A stretch of DNA of 64,000 nt from Diorhabda sublineata (lineage: Eukaryota > Arthropoda > Insecta > Coleoptera > Chrysomelidae): NCBI RefSeq assembly GCF_026230105.1, contig NC_079474.1, positions 39,322,294 to 39,386,293 on the forward strand, in the 5' to 3' direction. The notes under the pieces were generated by a model. That model made no database searches and was not told where the DNA came from. It saw nothing but the letters and a program-made list of their open reading frames with translations. This document shows, one piece after another, positions 1 through 12,171 of this stretch (position 1 is the stretch's first letter; each line of letters begins with the position of its first letter). Both the position numbers and the translations under genes were made by a program.

Positions 1-119
1 CTAATGACCCTCCCTTTGTCAAGACCCATCCTTGATCACTGCAAATATCTTTTCCAATTTGCTTTTATGCATCTGATTTATTTTTTAATGCCCATCTTGC
101 AGAAAAACTCACATTATGA

Positions 120-351
120 ATAGATTATAATTGTTTTCGTTTATGAATGGATCAGAAGAACAAGTAAAGGGATCAGAATAGTACCCTCAATATCTTTTTT
201 TCGATAGCTGAAAAATAAATTTGTAACAATAAAAATAAGATCAGCCCTTCATATCAGTTTTTAAGGGGGGAAATAGTGTAAGAGGGCTAGAAAGACTTAG
301 TAGAAATATTGAAAAATATGTTTCATTTCAGCTCTTTCTATTTTTATAAAG
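120..351. repeat. Repeat flank shared with 30420-30748
   Basis: This stretch lies directly left of a mariner remnant and matches 30420-30748, which lies directly left of a second copy of the same mariner. Shared landmarks are the run tttatgaatggatcagaaga, the run aaatagtgtaaga and the run attgaaaaatatgttt, in the same order. The shared sequence extends beyond the transposon, so the two loci are copies of a larger repeat or segmental duplication. No coding content is visible. Confidence 0.7.
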
Positions 352-1143
352 GTTGCTACTTCAGTTTTGAGAAAGACAAATAAAAACAAATATTCGTAAT
401 TGGATATGGTTGTATTGTTTTCCAAAATATTCTCCATTAAGAACAATACACTTTGGAATGCGTTTGAAACATTTTTGCTATTCCGATTGTGGTACCTATA
501 CCAATATATAATTTGAACGCATCAACCGCTTCTTCAGGTATAGAAAAACGTTGACAATGGAATTTATTTTTGATTTGCTAGAAGAAAATATTAAGTGCCT
601 GTTCTAAAACGCTTTTTTTGATGTGTGAGACTTCCGTTGTCGTGGTGGAGATAATTCGTCTCCTGGTATTGGTTTCCCTGATTTATTCGAACACTTCTGG
701 CAAACGAATGCTGGTGTACCATTCAGAATTGACCATTCTACATCGACCTAATGAAATGGTGGCGATATGACTAGTTATTCCGAAAAAGTAGGCAACCATT
801 TGTTTCAAAATGCTTCATGCACAAACTTCTTCTGTAGAATTTGGCTCGTCTGCGATTGAATTTTTTCAGCATTTCTTTGTACAAATTGACACGAGATTTT
901 TTTTGAAATTATACGGTATCCAACGCGAAATCTTTTTGACAGACTTATTTTCATACAATATTAGATATTTGCGATTTAATCCCATTTTTTTACCAAGATG
1001 ATTGTTTCAAGTATCTGTGAACAACTCAAATAGGCCTCGTATGACAACACGGTCTGGGTACGTTCATTATTAAAAATGCCAAACTTTATGCTAGCAATTG
1101 ACATATTCACATTAGTATTGTCATATCTCAAAACTTCGTATAA
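352..1143 (-). mobile_element. Decayed mariner transposon (copy 1 of a pair)
   Basis: This is a Tc1/mariner-superfamily transposon that once encoded a cut-and-paste transposase. Read on the minus strand, the conceptual protein shows pieces typical of mariner: an N-terminal segment with RTQTVLSYEAYLSCSQILET, a central segment with MVNSEWYTSIRLPEVFE, and a C-terminal LNGEYF-type tail near 430-460. These lie in different frames with stops between them, and much of the middle is lost, so it is inactive. Inverted ends are recognisable: ggttgctacttcagttttga at the left, and a related sequence reading inward from about 1143 at the right. A second copy lies at 30749-31471. The superfamily call is firm; the subfamily is not resolved. 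Confidence 0.82.
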
Positions 1144-2699
1144 GCCATTAATGTAACCCTCATTTAGATCCCAAGTACCCCACGGGTATAACCGAGCGGT
1201 CACGCTACGAGCTCAAAATAACTTGAGTTCCTTGACTTCGTTTTTATTGGTACGCGTTTTATTTCCAGTTTTCAGTTATTTTTTTCTTAGTATCACCTAC
1301 TGTTTGAACCTCAAATCGAAAAACTCTCATTTTTTTGCGAAAAAACTATTGTAAGAAATCATGCTGGTTTGTTTTGACTCCAATGGAAAATGCAAGCTTC
1401 ATTTTTTATAGCATTTAGGTTCATAGCTATAAATCAAAATAAATGTCATTTTAAGTTTTAATATATTATACTCTCCATATTGTAAAAAAATTTGTACAAT
1501 TAGTTATAATATTTCAAAATGGTTAGCAGTTAATATTTGCAGATGGTCATAATTTGTATCATAGTGAATATTGAATCATATTCAAAGTTCTATATTGTTG
1601 GTTATTCATCTTTAAGTAGTTAGGAGTCAAAATGAGTGACTTTTGGATATCTGAGCGACATCTAAGCTCTGTTTTTAGATCTAACTACGCGCATTTTTCG
1701 AAAAGTGACAAGTCATTTGCCATAATTATGAAAGCAGATCTTCTAATTTATTCACGTCGAGCATGATATATCATACAGTGAGATGGACATCGTAACTCCA
1801 GTGTGGATTTTTATTTCACTGCATATTGTATGAATTTACACTGTTTCTTGTCATCATTTATTTCAAACTGAAGAATTCCAGTCAGGAAATTATTGAATTT
1901 CATTAGTGAAATTTGTTAGAAAACCGACAAATAAGAATTAATGATAATTAATTAATAAGAATTAATACCTTGCACAATTTTAGGACACAAATTTTTTTCT
2001 TTGATATTTAAGCGTGTTTGAGTACCATTTTACTGCTTTGTTATGTTTTCAATTTCCTAGAGACAAGTTCATAACAAAGCCGTGGGCATTTTGTTAAGTA
2101 AAACGCAAAATAACTGTCAGCGAAAGTAAACATGAACTATAAAACAAATGGTAAATGATAACTCGAATATTTTACAATTAACCATATCCTATAAAAAGTG
2201 TTTCTTCTTTCAATGATATCTGAAATAAAATACATCAAGGCGATATTCTGAGCTCGAACTAAAATGTCTGTATCCGGTTGACGAAAGTGTATAAAAAATC
2301 ATAGAAATTCATATTAAGTGGTCAATATTGAATTAGACTGGTTTATTTTTATATTAAATTTAATCTCGTAAAAAATTAATTTCACTGGGTGACATTGACT
2401 CAGCGAATATTTAATAGAGGCCACAACGTTTGTAGTACAGTTAATTTAAAATGAGAAATATAACAAACAAAACTAATGAGATTTCTCGAATAATATGATC
2501 ATTGTTAATATGGGTTTCATATAACATAGTCAAAAACCGGAAAATATTGGGAGTAATTAAGAGATATACCCAAGATACTTTATCACATTTGTTGGTATAA
2601 TAATAAAGAATATAGTTGTATTAGAATAACAAAAAAATCCCTTACAATTTTAATTGAATATTTACCTATTCATATGATAATTTAAATTGAATAACATTG
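1144..2699. other. AT-rich spacer, nothing recognised
   Basis: Only short chance reading frames are present. No RNA gene, splice-bounded exon or transposon motif was found by eye. Confidence 0.5.
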
Positions 2700-4890
2700 A
2701 AAGCGGAAAAATCAGCAGAAGAAGCTGATACTACGTCATGGGATGAATTTGGGAAACAGATGCAACCGGCAATGCAAAAATGTAATTTCACATACTGAGA
2801 TCAATCAGTAGAGGGGAAAAATCCAAGAAGCAATTCAAAAATTACAAACTGAAATAATATAACTGTAGAAATCGCAATATTAGACAGAATGATAGAACAC
2901 ATCCAAGAGCTAGAAACAGTTGATATATAAATGCGGGAAGAGAGAAATAACAAAAAAGAAGAAAATATGGCGACTTAACATAAACCAGCACAATACGAGA
3001 AAAGTCAGAAGCAGAATTTGAGAAGATAGATAAAAAAAAACTATAAATAGGGAAAGCACCGGAAATAGATGAAATTAGATTAGAACATAAGGGTATGGAA
3101 TTATACCAAAGAATATTAGTAGTAAACTGAGATACTCAAATCATTCCAGAAGAGTGAAAAATAGCAATATTAGCACCAACCACAGAAAACGATTGCAAAA
3201 ATTATGCAAGTATATCGCTACTTGTAATATAATTTAAGATGGACTTAGACAAGGGGAAGACAACAATTAAACGATATACAGGTTGGATATTCACTTTGTA
3301 TAATAGAAGAAATAACAGACACAGACAATAGAATTGACGTTCAAGTATTTGATTTAGGAAAAGTATTTGACAGTATAAACAGAGAAAAAATATGGAAAAT
3401 TATTGGGAATGGTAAACTTAGTTAACAATTGATAAATATAGTTGAAAATATATATAAGAAAATAGAAAATGTTGGTAGCGAGAAATATACAAGTAGATTT
3501 ATAACTGACAGAAGAGTGAGAAAAGGAAGCGTTTTAAGCCTTTTATTGTTCCTATTGATCATAAACGAAATAGCTGCAGAAAGCAGCAAAGAAGGAAGGA
3601 AAACACACATAGGTGGTATTCTGTGGGTAACATTGCAGGATGCTTTATTAAAACAATTATTTATTGACCAGTATACATTTAAAAATAGAATGTCGACACT
3701 TACTAAGGTAAAATCCAATTGAACTTTTCCAGCACTTCTGTTTATAATTTACTTTAGTTATTCCAAAAAATCTCTGTAAGAAATGCTCTTCAACAAACCG
3801 TTCCCATTTTATTGAAAATATCAATAAATAACATCATTAGTCTCCATATGTTCTGTATATGTTCTTCAGACAGTTTTCTTCATTTAAGCACCCAAATATA
3901 TGAATAACTGAACTTTTTTATGGGAATTGTAGTTACATACGATGATGTTTTATATCAATGTATTTTTCCAGGTGGATGAGTCTATTGTAGCCTTTTCTTG
4001 TTTATCTAAATGTGATTTAGATTTTTCTACTATTTTTTGGAGACCGTATGTATTTCATTTCCTTTTTCGCTCACTTAAAATTCATACTCTTTCAATCCGT
4101 TTTAACCTCGATTTTTCAACTAGTTTATTGTCTTCTCCTTGCTTCATTCTCTGATTTTTCTTAATGTATCTTCTTCTAAATAACGTTTGATCTAGTCAAA
4201 AACACAAAACTTTTTCAATGTCCTATTTCAATGACTGAGAGCACATAATGTATACTATCATGATATGCGCCTATTGTTAAATCAGACATCCTTACAAAAG
4301 AAATAGAAAAAAACGGGTTCTTATCATCCATGTTGTTCAATTTCAAATCAGAAAACATATTTCGCGATGATTTATATGGCAGTACAGAGTAAAGATGGGT
4401 ACTCAGATGATACTGCCATCTTCGCAGCAAATATGCAAATGACAGGACATTCAGCAAATGAATATCCACTCTCACTAATAGAAACCTAACAGTTAACACC
4501 CGGTAAAGAACATCTGAGACATGGACGCTTAAAGCTGACATCATGAACAAAATAGAAGCGTTCCAGATGAGAGAATCATGTAGATGCCGTGAACTGTGAA
4601 GGTACTCAGACAGCTGAATAAGAATCATGAACCCCTGAATATCATAAAAACAAAAAAGGTCGGTTATTTCGGGCATATAATGAGAGGTACCAAATATCAC
4701 ATCCCTCGCCTGATCATTCAGGAAAAATTTGAGGGCAGAAAATGAGTAGATAGGTCACAAAAAGCTATAGTGACTACGAAATATTAGAAATTGGACCGGA
4801 CTAGGAGTAAAACAACTATTTCGAGTAGCGACAGATAAAGACCAATTTAACCGAGTTATCATAGAGGTAGGTCACGGTTGAGGACAGACA
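2700..4890 (+). mobile_element. Decayed non-LTR retrotransposon (LINE) with RT remnants
   Basis: This is a multiply broken LINE reading on the plus strand. A pre-RT segment with SWDEFGKQMQ is near 2735. The run GKAPEIDEI near 3050 matches the usual GKAPGIDGI start of the polymerase, and PEEWKIAILAPT is near 3150. A palm block with FDLGKVFDSINREKIWKII lies near 3345-3400, and RRVRKGSVLSLLLF near 3510-3550. The catalytic box YSDDTAIFA (a YADD equivalent) is at about 4400. The C-terminal zone reads WTLKADIMNKIEAFQM near 4520 and VGYFGHIMRGTKYHIPRLII near 4660, as in insect RTE-like or craft-like LINEs. Stops and frameshifts are frequent. The distance between the RKGS block and YSDD is about 850 bp, where about 130 bp is usual, so foreign sequence was probably inserted within roughly 3600-4370. 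Confidence 0.85.
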
Positions 4891-5800
4891 CGGCAGGAAT
4901 CTTGTCCACATCTTCTGTCCGTAATATTACTTTGTCTTCCATATTGCTTTTGCTGACATTTTAACCATTCCTTTTTCTTCTCGTTTCTTGCGTTGTGTAT
5001 TTTTCTCTCGCATAGCCTTAATTTATTTTTGGTATAATCGTTCACCTCCATCTTTTATTTTGTTTCTTCACCTATCGATTGATATTCAAATATCAAAGTA
5101 ATATTGATACCATTGATACCATGAGTATTATATACGTTGTATCATTCTGACAAAATTTCTCTAATATGATATATGCGGTCGATTGAATCGCATTTATTCA
5201 GAATATGGATATTATTTGTGTTCTCCATATTCTATATCATTGTTCTAATCATTCATTTCCTTGAAACTGCTTCTTTCTGTCAATTTAACTTGACTGTAAT
5301 TTGCCACAATATCGATTGAATCTGATTCAAATTTTAGATAAATTTATCCTCAAAAACGCTGAGAATTCAACAAATCATTCAAAGTAAATCCTAATAATTA
5401 TGATAAGTATAGTGGATTTAAGGGTGGTTCATATTTGAGGCTGAATTCGCTTAAAACTGGTTAGTTTATGCAACCGGAATAAATCCGGGATCAAAGAATT
5501 GGCGTCAGATTGTGAAAGAGGTAGTTGCATTAATCTATAGAATTAGTGGGGTATGGAATCCATTATTGATATCACCTTCGTTTCACGTTTCGTGTATTCT
5601 GTTTTTAATTTAGTTATGTTAGACCCGATATTTATCGAGGTTTAATTTGAATCATCAAGTATAGTTCTGACGTCGTCGATACGGTTTGTTATAAGTTCAA
5701 GGTCCTTTGTAATCAAATTCAATTTTTGAGAAGTTTTTGTTTGTTCTAATGTAATGAATTAATTGAATGTGAATAATAATCGCACTTTACTCCGATGCAG
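4891..5800. other. AT-rich spacer, nothing recognised
   Basis: This lies between the LINE tail and the candidate coiled-coil exon. It contains simple AT-rich sequence and no supported gene. If the exon at 5801 is real, this is probably intronic. Confidence 0.4.
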
Positions 5801-5978
5801 AACATGCACAAGGTGTACTCGTAGAATTAGAATTGATGCAAGCTTTAGCAAAAGAGGCAAGACTGAAAGTTAGATTACAGGAGTTGGTTTCTGCTTTGGA
5901 ACAGGTTACAAAAAACGCTGAAGCAAGATTCTTAGAAGGAAGAGAGATAGTACAAGACTTAAATCAAAGTCGAATCTG
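5801..5978 (+). CDS. Candidate internal exon of a coiled-coil protein
   Basis: An open frame runs across this interval and beyond both ends. It encodes a charged, heptad-like helix with VELELMQALAKEARLKVRLQ, then ELVSALEQVTKNAEARFLEG. Codon use is less AT-biased than in the surroundings. A possible acceptor (tactccgatgcag) ends at 5800. A possible donor (ctg|gtactt) lies at 5979, and an earlier donor (acag|gttaca) at 5905. The exon would start in phase 1 relative to the frame. The helix vaguely recalls the MCC/USHBP1 type of coiled-coil protein, but that is a guess from memory. No adjoining exon could be joined with confidence. A fragment of a captured or dead gene is the alternative. Confidence 0.5.
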
Positions 5979-7303
5979 GTACTTCATTAAGAGTATAATT
6001 TTTTTTGATAATTCCTATTATAAATATTTTCATGAAAATTGTGAAAATTGATTTGTACTATTCATAAGCTGTTTATTGTCTTTCGATTGATTATACAACG
6101 CGACCAAAAAATAAGGGATAAAAATATTATTAGCAATAAAAAGTAAATTAAAAAAAAAAAACTAAGATAGAGTTATTTTTGATAACCCGTTTGATAAATA
6201 TACCGATTATACCTTAAGTTTGACTATCTTATGCTCTGCAGTGTTTAGTTATTCACAAAATATAACAGATATAAAATTAAGTTTTGTGAAACAACTTGTT
6301 GCAAAAGTTAAATAGATAATATGAATAAAAATACCCCGTATAGTGAGGCGAAACAATAAAACTATTCGTGTTCTGCCTTCAAGTGATATATGGAAAACCT
6401 TCAATAGTAGCCATGGATTTAGACTGTTTTATATCATCGTAGATTATCAGTAGCCCAATGAATAAATCAACCTTAAAATGCCAAAGTATATGCGATATAG
6501 TCTAACAAATATCAGAGTTCATGCTCTTTGAAAAACGAGATTTTATTTGCTATTCAACAATCGCATCGAAAGAATGGTTTTGTCACGTCCTACGAAATAT
6601 TTACAGAAATTGCGGCTGAATGTCATTTATACATTCATAGTAACTAAAGAGGTTGTAAAAACATATTATTAATTATGAAGCTTGGTGTATGTATTTTCTA
6701 AGCTTTTCATGTAGTTTCACACATACTACGCCTTTTTGATTGGAGAAGTTAGATTTTTTTACACAAATTTCTAGTGTACTTCTAAGATAAAAGATCCTCA
6801 TAACTCAGCACTTATCAATGTTAAAATTCTGCACTTGTAGGTTGTTTGTGATAAGTAGTTGTCGATAGAAAAATATGGAAAAAGATTTTTTACTTTTATA
6901 TCAGTACACTTTCTAAGATGAATGAAACAAAAATAAAACGATTTTCACCAAAGCAACCCAAGAGTATTTAATCAACTAATTTCAATAAATTTCGCACATC
7001 TAGGGTATGTTTGTCTAGTTTACATTTTGTTTTCAAGTAGTTTTTATTATAATATCATGAAATATTCATAAACTTAGATTGTTAAGAATAAAAATGGTAT
7101 TTTAAATTTTTTTTTATTTTTGGAACCATATGGTTTCGATTCCTTGTATTTAAATAAAAAAAATTACTTTTGTATGATAATTAAGCTTAACAAAACGCAC
7201 AAGTTCATAATAATTCAGTTACTCAAACACCTCTTCATTAATGGGAAATCCATGACCACCATGAGGTAGCATGGTGGTCAAGCAAACTTTAATTCATTAA
7301 TTT
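5979..7303. other. AT-rich spacer, nothing recognised
   Basis: No supported gene or mobile-element motif is seen. Homopolymer A and T runs are common. It may be intronic if the exon at 5801-5978 is real. Confidence 0.45.
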
Positions 7304-7980
7304 TTAATTACAACGGATGTGTAATCTGGCGCATTGTCTTGATGGAACAAGTCTAGCCAAACGTTGCAATGAGTTCGCATAATACTCTCCGCTGATAGTT
7401 TTTTCTATTTCAAAATAGTCAATAAAAATTATCCCACGCGTATTCCAAAAATCGACGCCATAGTCTTGCCTGGAGATGGATCCGGTTCTCACTTATCAGT
7501 CCATTTTTTGACCCACGTTCCAGCCATGGTTATGAGTCGGCGCAAAAATTCGGTTTCATTTCTGTGGAACATTGCCAAACACTCGATGGAAATATCCTCA
7601 CGACGCTGTTTTTATTCCATTGTGAGTAAACGCGGCACCCATATTGCGCACAGCTTTCTCAAGTCCAAATTTTTAGTAGTCATGCAATATACTGCACTTT
7701 TTGAAATGTCTACCATGTCTGCTAGCTCTTGCACTTTCCGTCGACGATCATCCAGTACCGCTTTGAGGATTTTCTTCAACATTTCTGGAGTCGTTACCTC
7801 ATTTGGACGACCACTGCGATGCTGGTCTTTGCATTGTCGTACCGCGTCGTTTAAATTCTGCTACCGAATATTTTACTGTTAACGAAGAAGCAGTCTCACC
7901 CAGAGTAGAATATAATTGAGCTTTTATATTGGTTGGGCTAAGGCCTTCTAAATAAAAGTATTGTATCACATAACGATGAC
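7304..7980 (-). mobile_element. Decayed mariner transposon, C-terminally truncated
   Basis: The minus-strand translation, pieced across frames, follows a mariner transposase from its N terminus. The first helix-turn-helix contains QRYVIQYFYLEGLSPTNIKA near 7970-7910. A second DNA-binding stretch contains GRPNEVTTPEMLKKI, then ELADMVDISKSAVY. A linker block reads LRKLCAIWVPRLLTME. The catalytic half keeps ASIFWNTRGIIFIDYFEIEK and ISGEYYANSLQRLARL. Reading stops near the position of the HQDNAP motif, so the C-terminal third is missing. In-frame stops and an altered DETW-like motif (written AGTW) make it inactive. No clear inverted ends were found. It is a different lineage from the 352-1143 copy. 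Confidence 0.85.
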
Positions 7981-9633
7981 CAATTTTCTCATGTTTAAAA
8001 ATTCACTAAAAAGGTTCACTATTGATGGCTGATGAAGACGTAGCGTCTTCAACTTGAAACATATTCTATATAGATCAATTACTTTATAATACAGTGGTAT
8101 TTTACAAGTAACTACCGCTATCTCTAGGTCATCATCATCATCCTTTTTTTTAATTTGATAAAGTGAATTATATTGAATGAAAATCATTAATCATATCAGA
8201 ATAATCAAAACACAGTCGTATTTATTATATCACGAAGCAATATATTCTCCATACCAACTGCATCCCTACATTGGGATAAGCAAACATAACCTAGAAATGC
8301 AAAATGTGCCTATGTTTTAAGCACTTCTAAATCATTCGATTTCATTGGAAAATAATAAATTAACAGATTTGGACACCATAACAATGGTGAATATTGAGAA
8401 AATTAAAGGACAAAAAGACAAAGTTGATGAATTGAACTAAGTAACTGAAGTTGTATGGAAGAACTCAGAACTTTTACCAAAAATTCAGGAGTTTACGCAT
8501 TAGATGGAAAACTGATGATTATGTTATGAAGAAGTTAGTTATCATTGGTTTGTACTCGATAACCTAACAATCCAATAATCTACCATTGGAATGGGGTTAA
8601 TAAGATATCAAACTCGATACAACTATTATAAACTCATTATTTGAGTCTGAGCTGGATAACCGCTCGAATATTGATATGGTGTTATTACACCATTTCAAAG
8701 AAATACTAAAATCTTAAATCATTACAAAAGTTTCCTCTCCTTCTTCGAAAATTTAAAATATCACTTCGTGATACATATTTTCAGATAATAAAATTTTGAA
8801 TTTTGGGTATCTTGGTGTTTTTAAATGAAATCCAATTGTGGTCACCAAAAATTGCTCATTAAATCCAAAATAATCATTGATGTTCAATGAATCATTGGAA
8901 ATTTGAATCTGAAGAGCCCCTTGTTGTGTTCGTCTAATTAAAATTGTATTGTGAGAATCTACAACGACGAAGAACATTTATTTATATTTCCAAATAAATT
9001 ATTATGATTGTGGACTGTACACTCCACAGACAAACGAATTCATAATTAACAAGAATCTCAATACATTCATACAATTTGTTCCTGTTATCCATCTTCTTTA
9101 AATTATGAAATTAATTGATTCTTAAAGTTTAATCAACGAGCACTTGTCTTGTACTATTTCATATTTCTAATAGAATTACAACCTTAATATAATTAAAAAA
9201 AATCTATTATCACTGAGTTCAGGTATCCTTGGGCCAGCCTGAGACTGCTTTCTTTACGGGCGTTGCCTATTTTTTAAATCGCAGTTAGATAGATACACAT
9301 TTGCATTGTACAGTGTGAACTAGTTTGTTGTATGACGCAAGGTAAAATTTTTTATTAATTATGTTTGTTATAGAACACTCTACTTATAGATTGGTATCTA
9401 TAAAAAACAATACAGCAATAAACACGGTCGTGTGGTAAGAATATATTAAATGCATATTGTACTTGATTCGAATGATTCCAAATTGGATGATGTAATTTTT
9501 AGAATATTATTTATTTCCATTTGTCACTATACTTTTAAGAAAAAGATTTGACTTATGTTCAAAGTACTTACCACCTTCACATTTTGAAATGTTCTCAAAA
9601 AATTGATGAGATACTTCATCTCCCTCATTTCAG
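7981..9633. other. Spacer with unresolved low-complexity sequence
   Basis: No gene could be supported. Short open stretches around 8380-8480 and 8753-8977 have no recognisable motif and are probably chance or very old transposon debris. Confidence 0.4.
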
Positions 9634-9921
9634 GTAAAAAATTCTGCTGTGTAAATATTAACAGACTCAAGAACTGCACCACATTTTGTGGTTTTAGTGG
9701 TGGGTATTAAAAATTTGAAACCAGTGTTTAAATTTGGTCTAAATTTTCAACAAACCAAGAAGATTAAACAAGACTCTAAGAAAAAGGTAAAAGAACGCCT
9801 TATGTATATAAGGAAAAAAGAAACTAGTAAGCTTGTTGAGAATATGACTCCACGAAAATACCGAAATGCAAAGAAGTGGAAAGGGCATTGCACCAAGTAT
9901 AGTAATAAGAAAAAAGGTTAG
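9634..9921 (+). other. Unrecognised lysine-rich open frame
   Basis: The open frame becomes continuous after a stop near 9650 and ends at a stop at 9919-9921. It encodes a very basic tail with KKKVKERLMYIRKKE and NMTPRKYRNAKKWKGH. It lacks a convincing ATG start: the first in-frame candidate is a GTG at 9688. It could be a terminal exon fragment, since possible acceptors (tctccctcatttcag at 9633 and attaacag near 9663) precede it, or transposon debris. High A content alone produces Lys-rich frames, so support is weak. Confidence 0.2.
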
Positions 9922-9983
9922 CAACTGTTACCAACAATTTAATTAAAAAATGCATATACAACAAGAAATTTTAATTACAATTT

Positions 9984-10113
9984 CAATTCTTAAAAAAATT
10001 TATTTTGATAAAGACTTAAAGAAAAGTAAAAATTTATCTTTCTTTTAAAAATTTTGAAACACAGAAGAGACCTGAAATCAAGAACATTTAGAAGCATTAA
10101 TATATCAACAAAA
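9984..10113. repeat. Dispersed repeat R, copy 1
   Basis: The runs gataaagacttaaagaaaag, atttatctttcttttaaaaa and aatcaagaacatttaga occur here in order and again at 58757-58892. The shared segment is about 130 bp, is not coding, and ends with taatatatcaaca in both places. It is probably the end of an unidentified mobile element; the second copy sits between two Penelope fragments. Confidence 0.7.
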
Positions 10114-10499
10114 GGTTTTGTATGTATTTATGTTCTATCAGCTGTTCTGATAAAGTGAAAGTGTATTTACTCTTTCTGAAACAACATCAAGATTTGCCTC
10201 AATCTATTGATAGGTGCATTATGAATTTAGTTCAATTATATGCCCAGCTCTGTCTTTTTACAAAATTAACTGAAGAGAAGGGCCTACCAGCACACATCTC
10301 ATCACCAAGTGACATTCGGCCTCTTTTAAATTCCCTATACCACTTTAACACATTTGCTTGTGAAGGATTCTCATCATCAAATGTGCGTTCTAATCGTTCA
10401 TTTGAACCGTCATACTAAATCATAATGCGCATGTTTTCTTGAAAAATTAATATTTTATCACAGTCCTCTAGTTTCTTGGTATCTTAAAATATATAAGAG

Positions 10500-11290
10500 T
10501 GAATTCTATAACTTCAATTATTTTGATCAAGCACATCCCTTGATTCCAAGAAAAGCCGCAGTCTCTCGCTTGTTATTTTGTCGAATTCATTTTCTATATC
10601 TGCTTCGGCTAGGATCTTCTCTTCAAATGTACTCAAAGGGTTAATATGGTTTCTGTGTTATATGTTTCATAGAAAATTTGTACGCTATTTTCAGTTCTAA
10701 TTCGACTTTAAGCCTCGTGGAATATATTTCCGTGATCAAATTTCTATATTTTTGTTATTTCTCATAAATTTTAATGTGTTATCAAGGAGCGATATTCCTC
10801 TATAATTATTGCGCTCTCTCATATCTCCTTTATTCTCATATAGCAGTACTACTGAAAATTTTTCCAATATTCCGATGCTTCTTTTCTTCTCATGTTTTGT
10901 GTAGGTATGAAACATTAATTCTCCTTCGTTTTGTCTCTATATTTTCATTATCGACTGTTATTTCCTCACAATCTAATTCTCTTTCATTTTTTAACTTTTG
11001 GAGTGATTCATCCCATCCATGTTTGCATTTTGATATCTTTTATTTCTTTTGATTATAGGATGCTGCAAAATAAATTCCAATATTCTCCACTGATTCCTTG
11101 CATTTCTTTCGCCATCTCCCTCTGTGCTTCTTCCCTGTTGTTCACTGCTTTTTTTGACTTTTTCATTTTTCTTTGTTCTCTTTGCTCTGATATATATTTC
11201 TTCCACGGCGTATTTACGTTTGTCACAATATCTATCATTATATTTTCAATGTCATTCACTTGATTTATAAACTTTCTTTCCCCATATTTT
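10500..11290 (-). mobile_element. Very decayed LINE fragment
   Basis: The minus strand keeps a Lys/Glu-rich pre-RT region with VNTPWKKYISEQREQRKMKK and EGDGERNARNQWRILEFI around 11260-11050. A broken stretch near 10790-10750 reads like the NYRG...LKIYEK part of a LINE polymerase. A Glu/Lys-rich run with EADIENEFDKITSERLRLF lies near 10610-10540. Frames change repeatedly and no catalytic box survives. It resembles the pre-RT part of elements like the one at 2700-4890. The LINE call is moderate and the subtype unknown. Confidence 0.45.
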
Positions 11291-12141
11291 GTTGTTATTC
11301 TATGTTTGTATATACAGAGAGATTTTCTTTGTATTTGTAGTACTTATTGTGCGTTGTTATGTTTTTTCCTTTAGTAACTACTTTGCTTTTCACCTTTGAT
11401 ACAACCAAATAGTGACCACTACCACTAGTTATCACTTAATCACAAAACTTGGTTCTATCATCTTTGTACCGTATATTTCAAGCTAAATTTTTGCAATATT
11501 CTGTGAAAATCAATCTACTGCTTCAGTACTTACAGTAAGTGAATAAAACAACAACACTTCCACATTTTCTTATTATTATTGTTTTCATTACAATATTCAA
11601 TTAAATAATCAATTTGTGGTGTAGTTTTGAAAACAATCTCCGTAAATATTCGCACACATCCAATCACTTGATGTGCTTTCTTGTTTGAATATTTCTATTC
11701 CACAAATCATAACTAGCTATATTACTGCCGAGAGACGGCAGCTATTTAGTAATTGGATCTTTCTCAACTGCGCGTTGAGTTTCAATTGCCGCTTCAAATT
11801 TCTCTTCGTGATAATTTTCTATGATGGAAATATCAGTGGAATTGAGAAATATTTATACTCTCTACATTTCCGGAAATGATGGCTTAGCATCATGCAAATT
11901 CAAATTATTTAGACTTCATTTTCATTAAAAACACAACTCTTCAATAAAACTTCAGATAATACTTTTCAGCATCAAGAATAATTCCTACCAAACAGATAAT
12001 CAATGTGAGACTTGAAATTACCAAAATATAGATGATTACGTAACTGTCGATACTGTTGATATTATCATTTATACATTCGAAATAAAATATCACTATGTAA
12101 ATGATCCACAATGTCACAATTACTTTAACTTGGTCTCTCAG
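11291..12141. other. Spacer, nothing recognised
   Basis: AT-rich, with no supported gene. The last 20 bases form the pyrimidine-rich acceptor of the microexon that follows. Confidence 0.4.
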
Positions 12142-12171
12142 GTTACAGATGTATCAAATAGACTGGCTCAG
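12142..12171 (+). CDS. Candidate 30-nt microexon (10 codons)
   Basis: The 30 bases lie between a good acceptor (ttaacttggtctctcag) and a near-consensus donor (gtgagtcg). In phase 0 they read V T D V S N R L A Q with no stop. A multiple-of-three microexon with both signals at consensus quality is unusual for random AT-rich sequence, and local GC content rises here. It might be alternatively spliced, and might belong to the same plus-strand gene as the coiled-coil exon at 5801-5978: a possible donor in that exon after LEQ also leaves phase 0. No flanking exon was identified, so the product is unknown. Confidence 0.4.

Noticed and set aside
4215..4700. 161-codon minus-strand open frame
   Set aside because: It lies opposite the LINE C-terminal region, whose plus-strand reading (YSDD, GYFGHIMRG) is recognisable; the minus frame is a shadow.
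7466..7882. 138-codon plus-strand open frame
   Set aside because: It is antisense to a mariner transposase that reads clearly on the minus strand.
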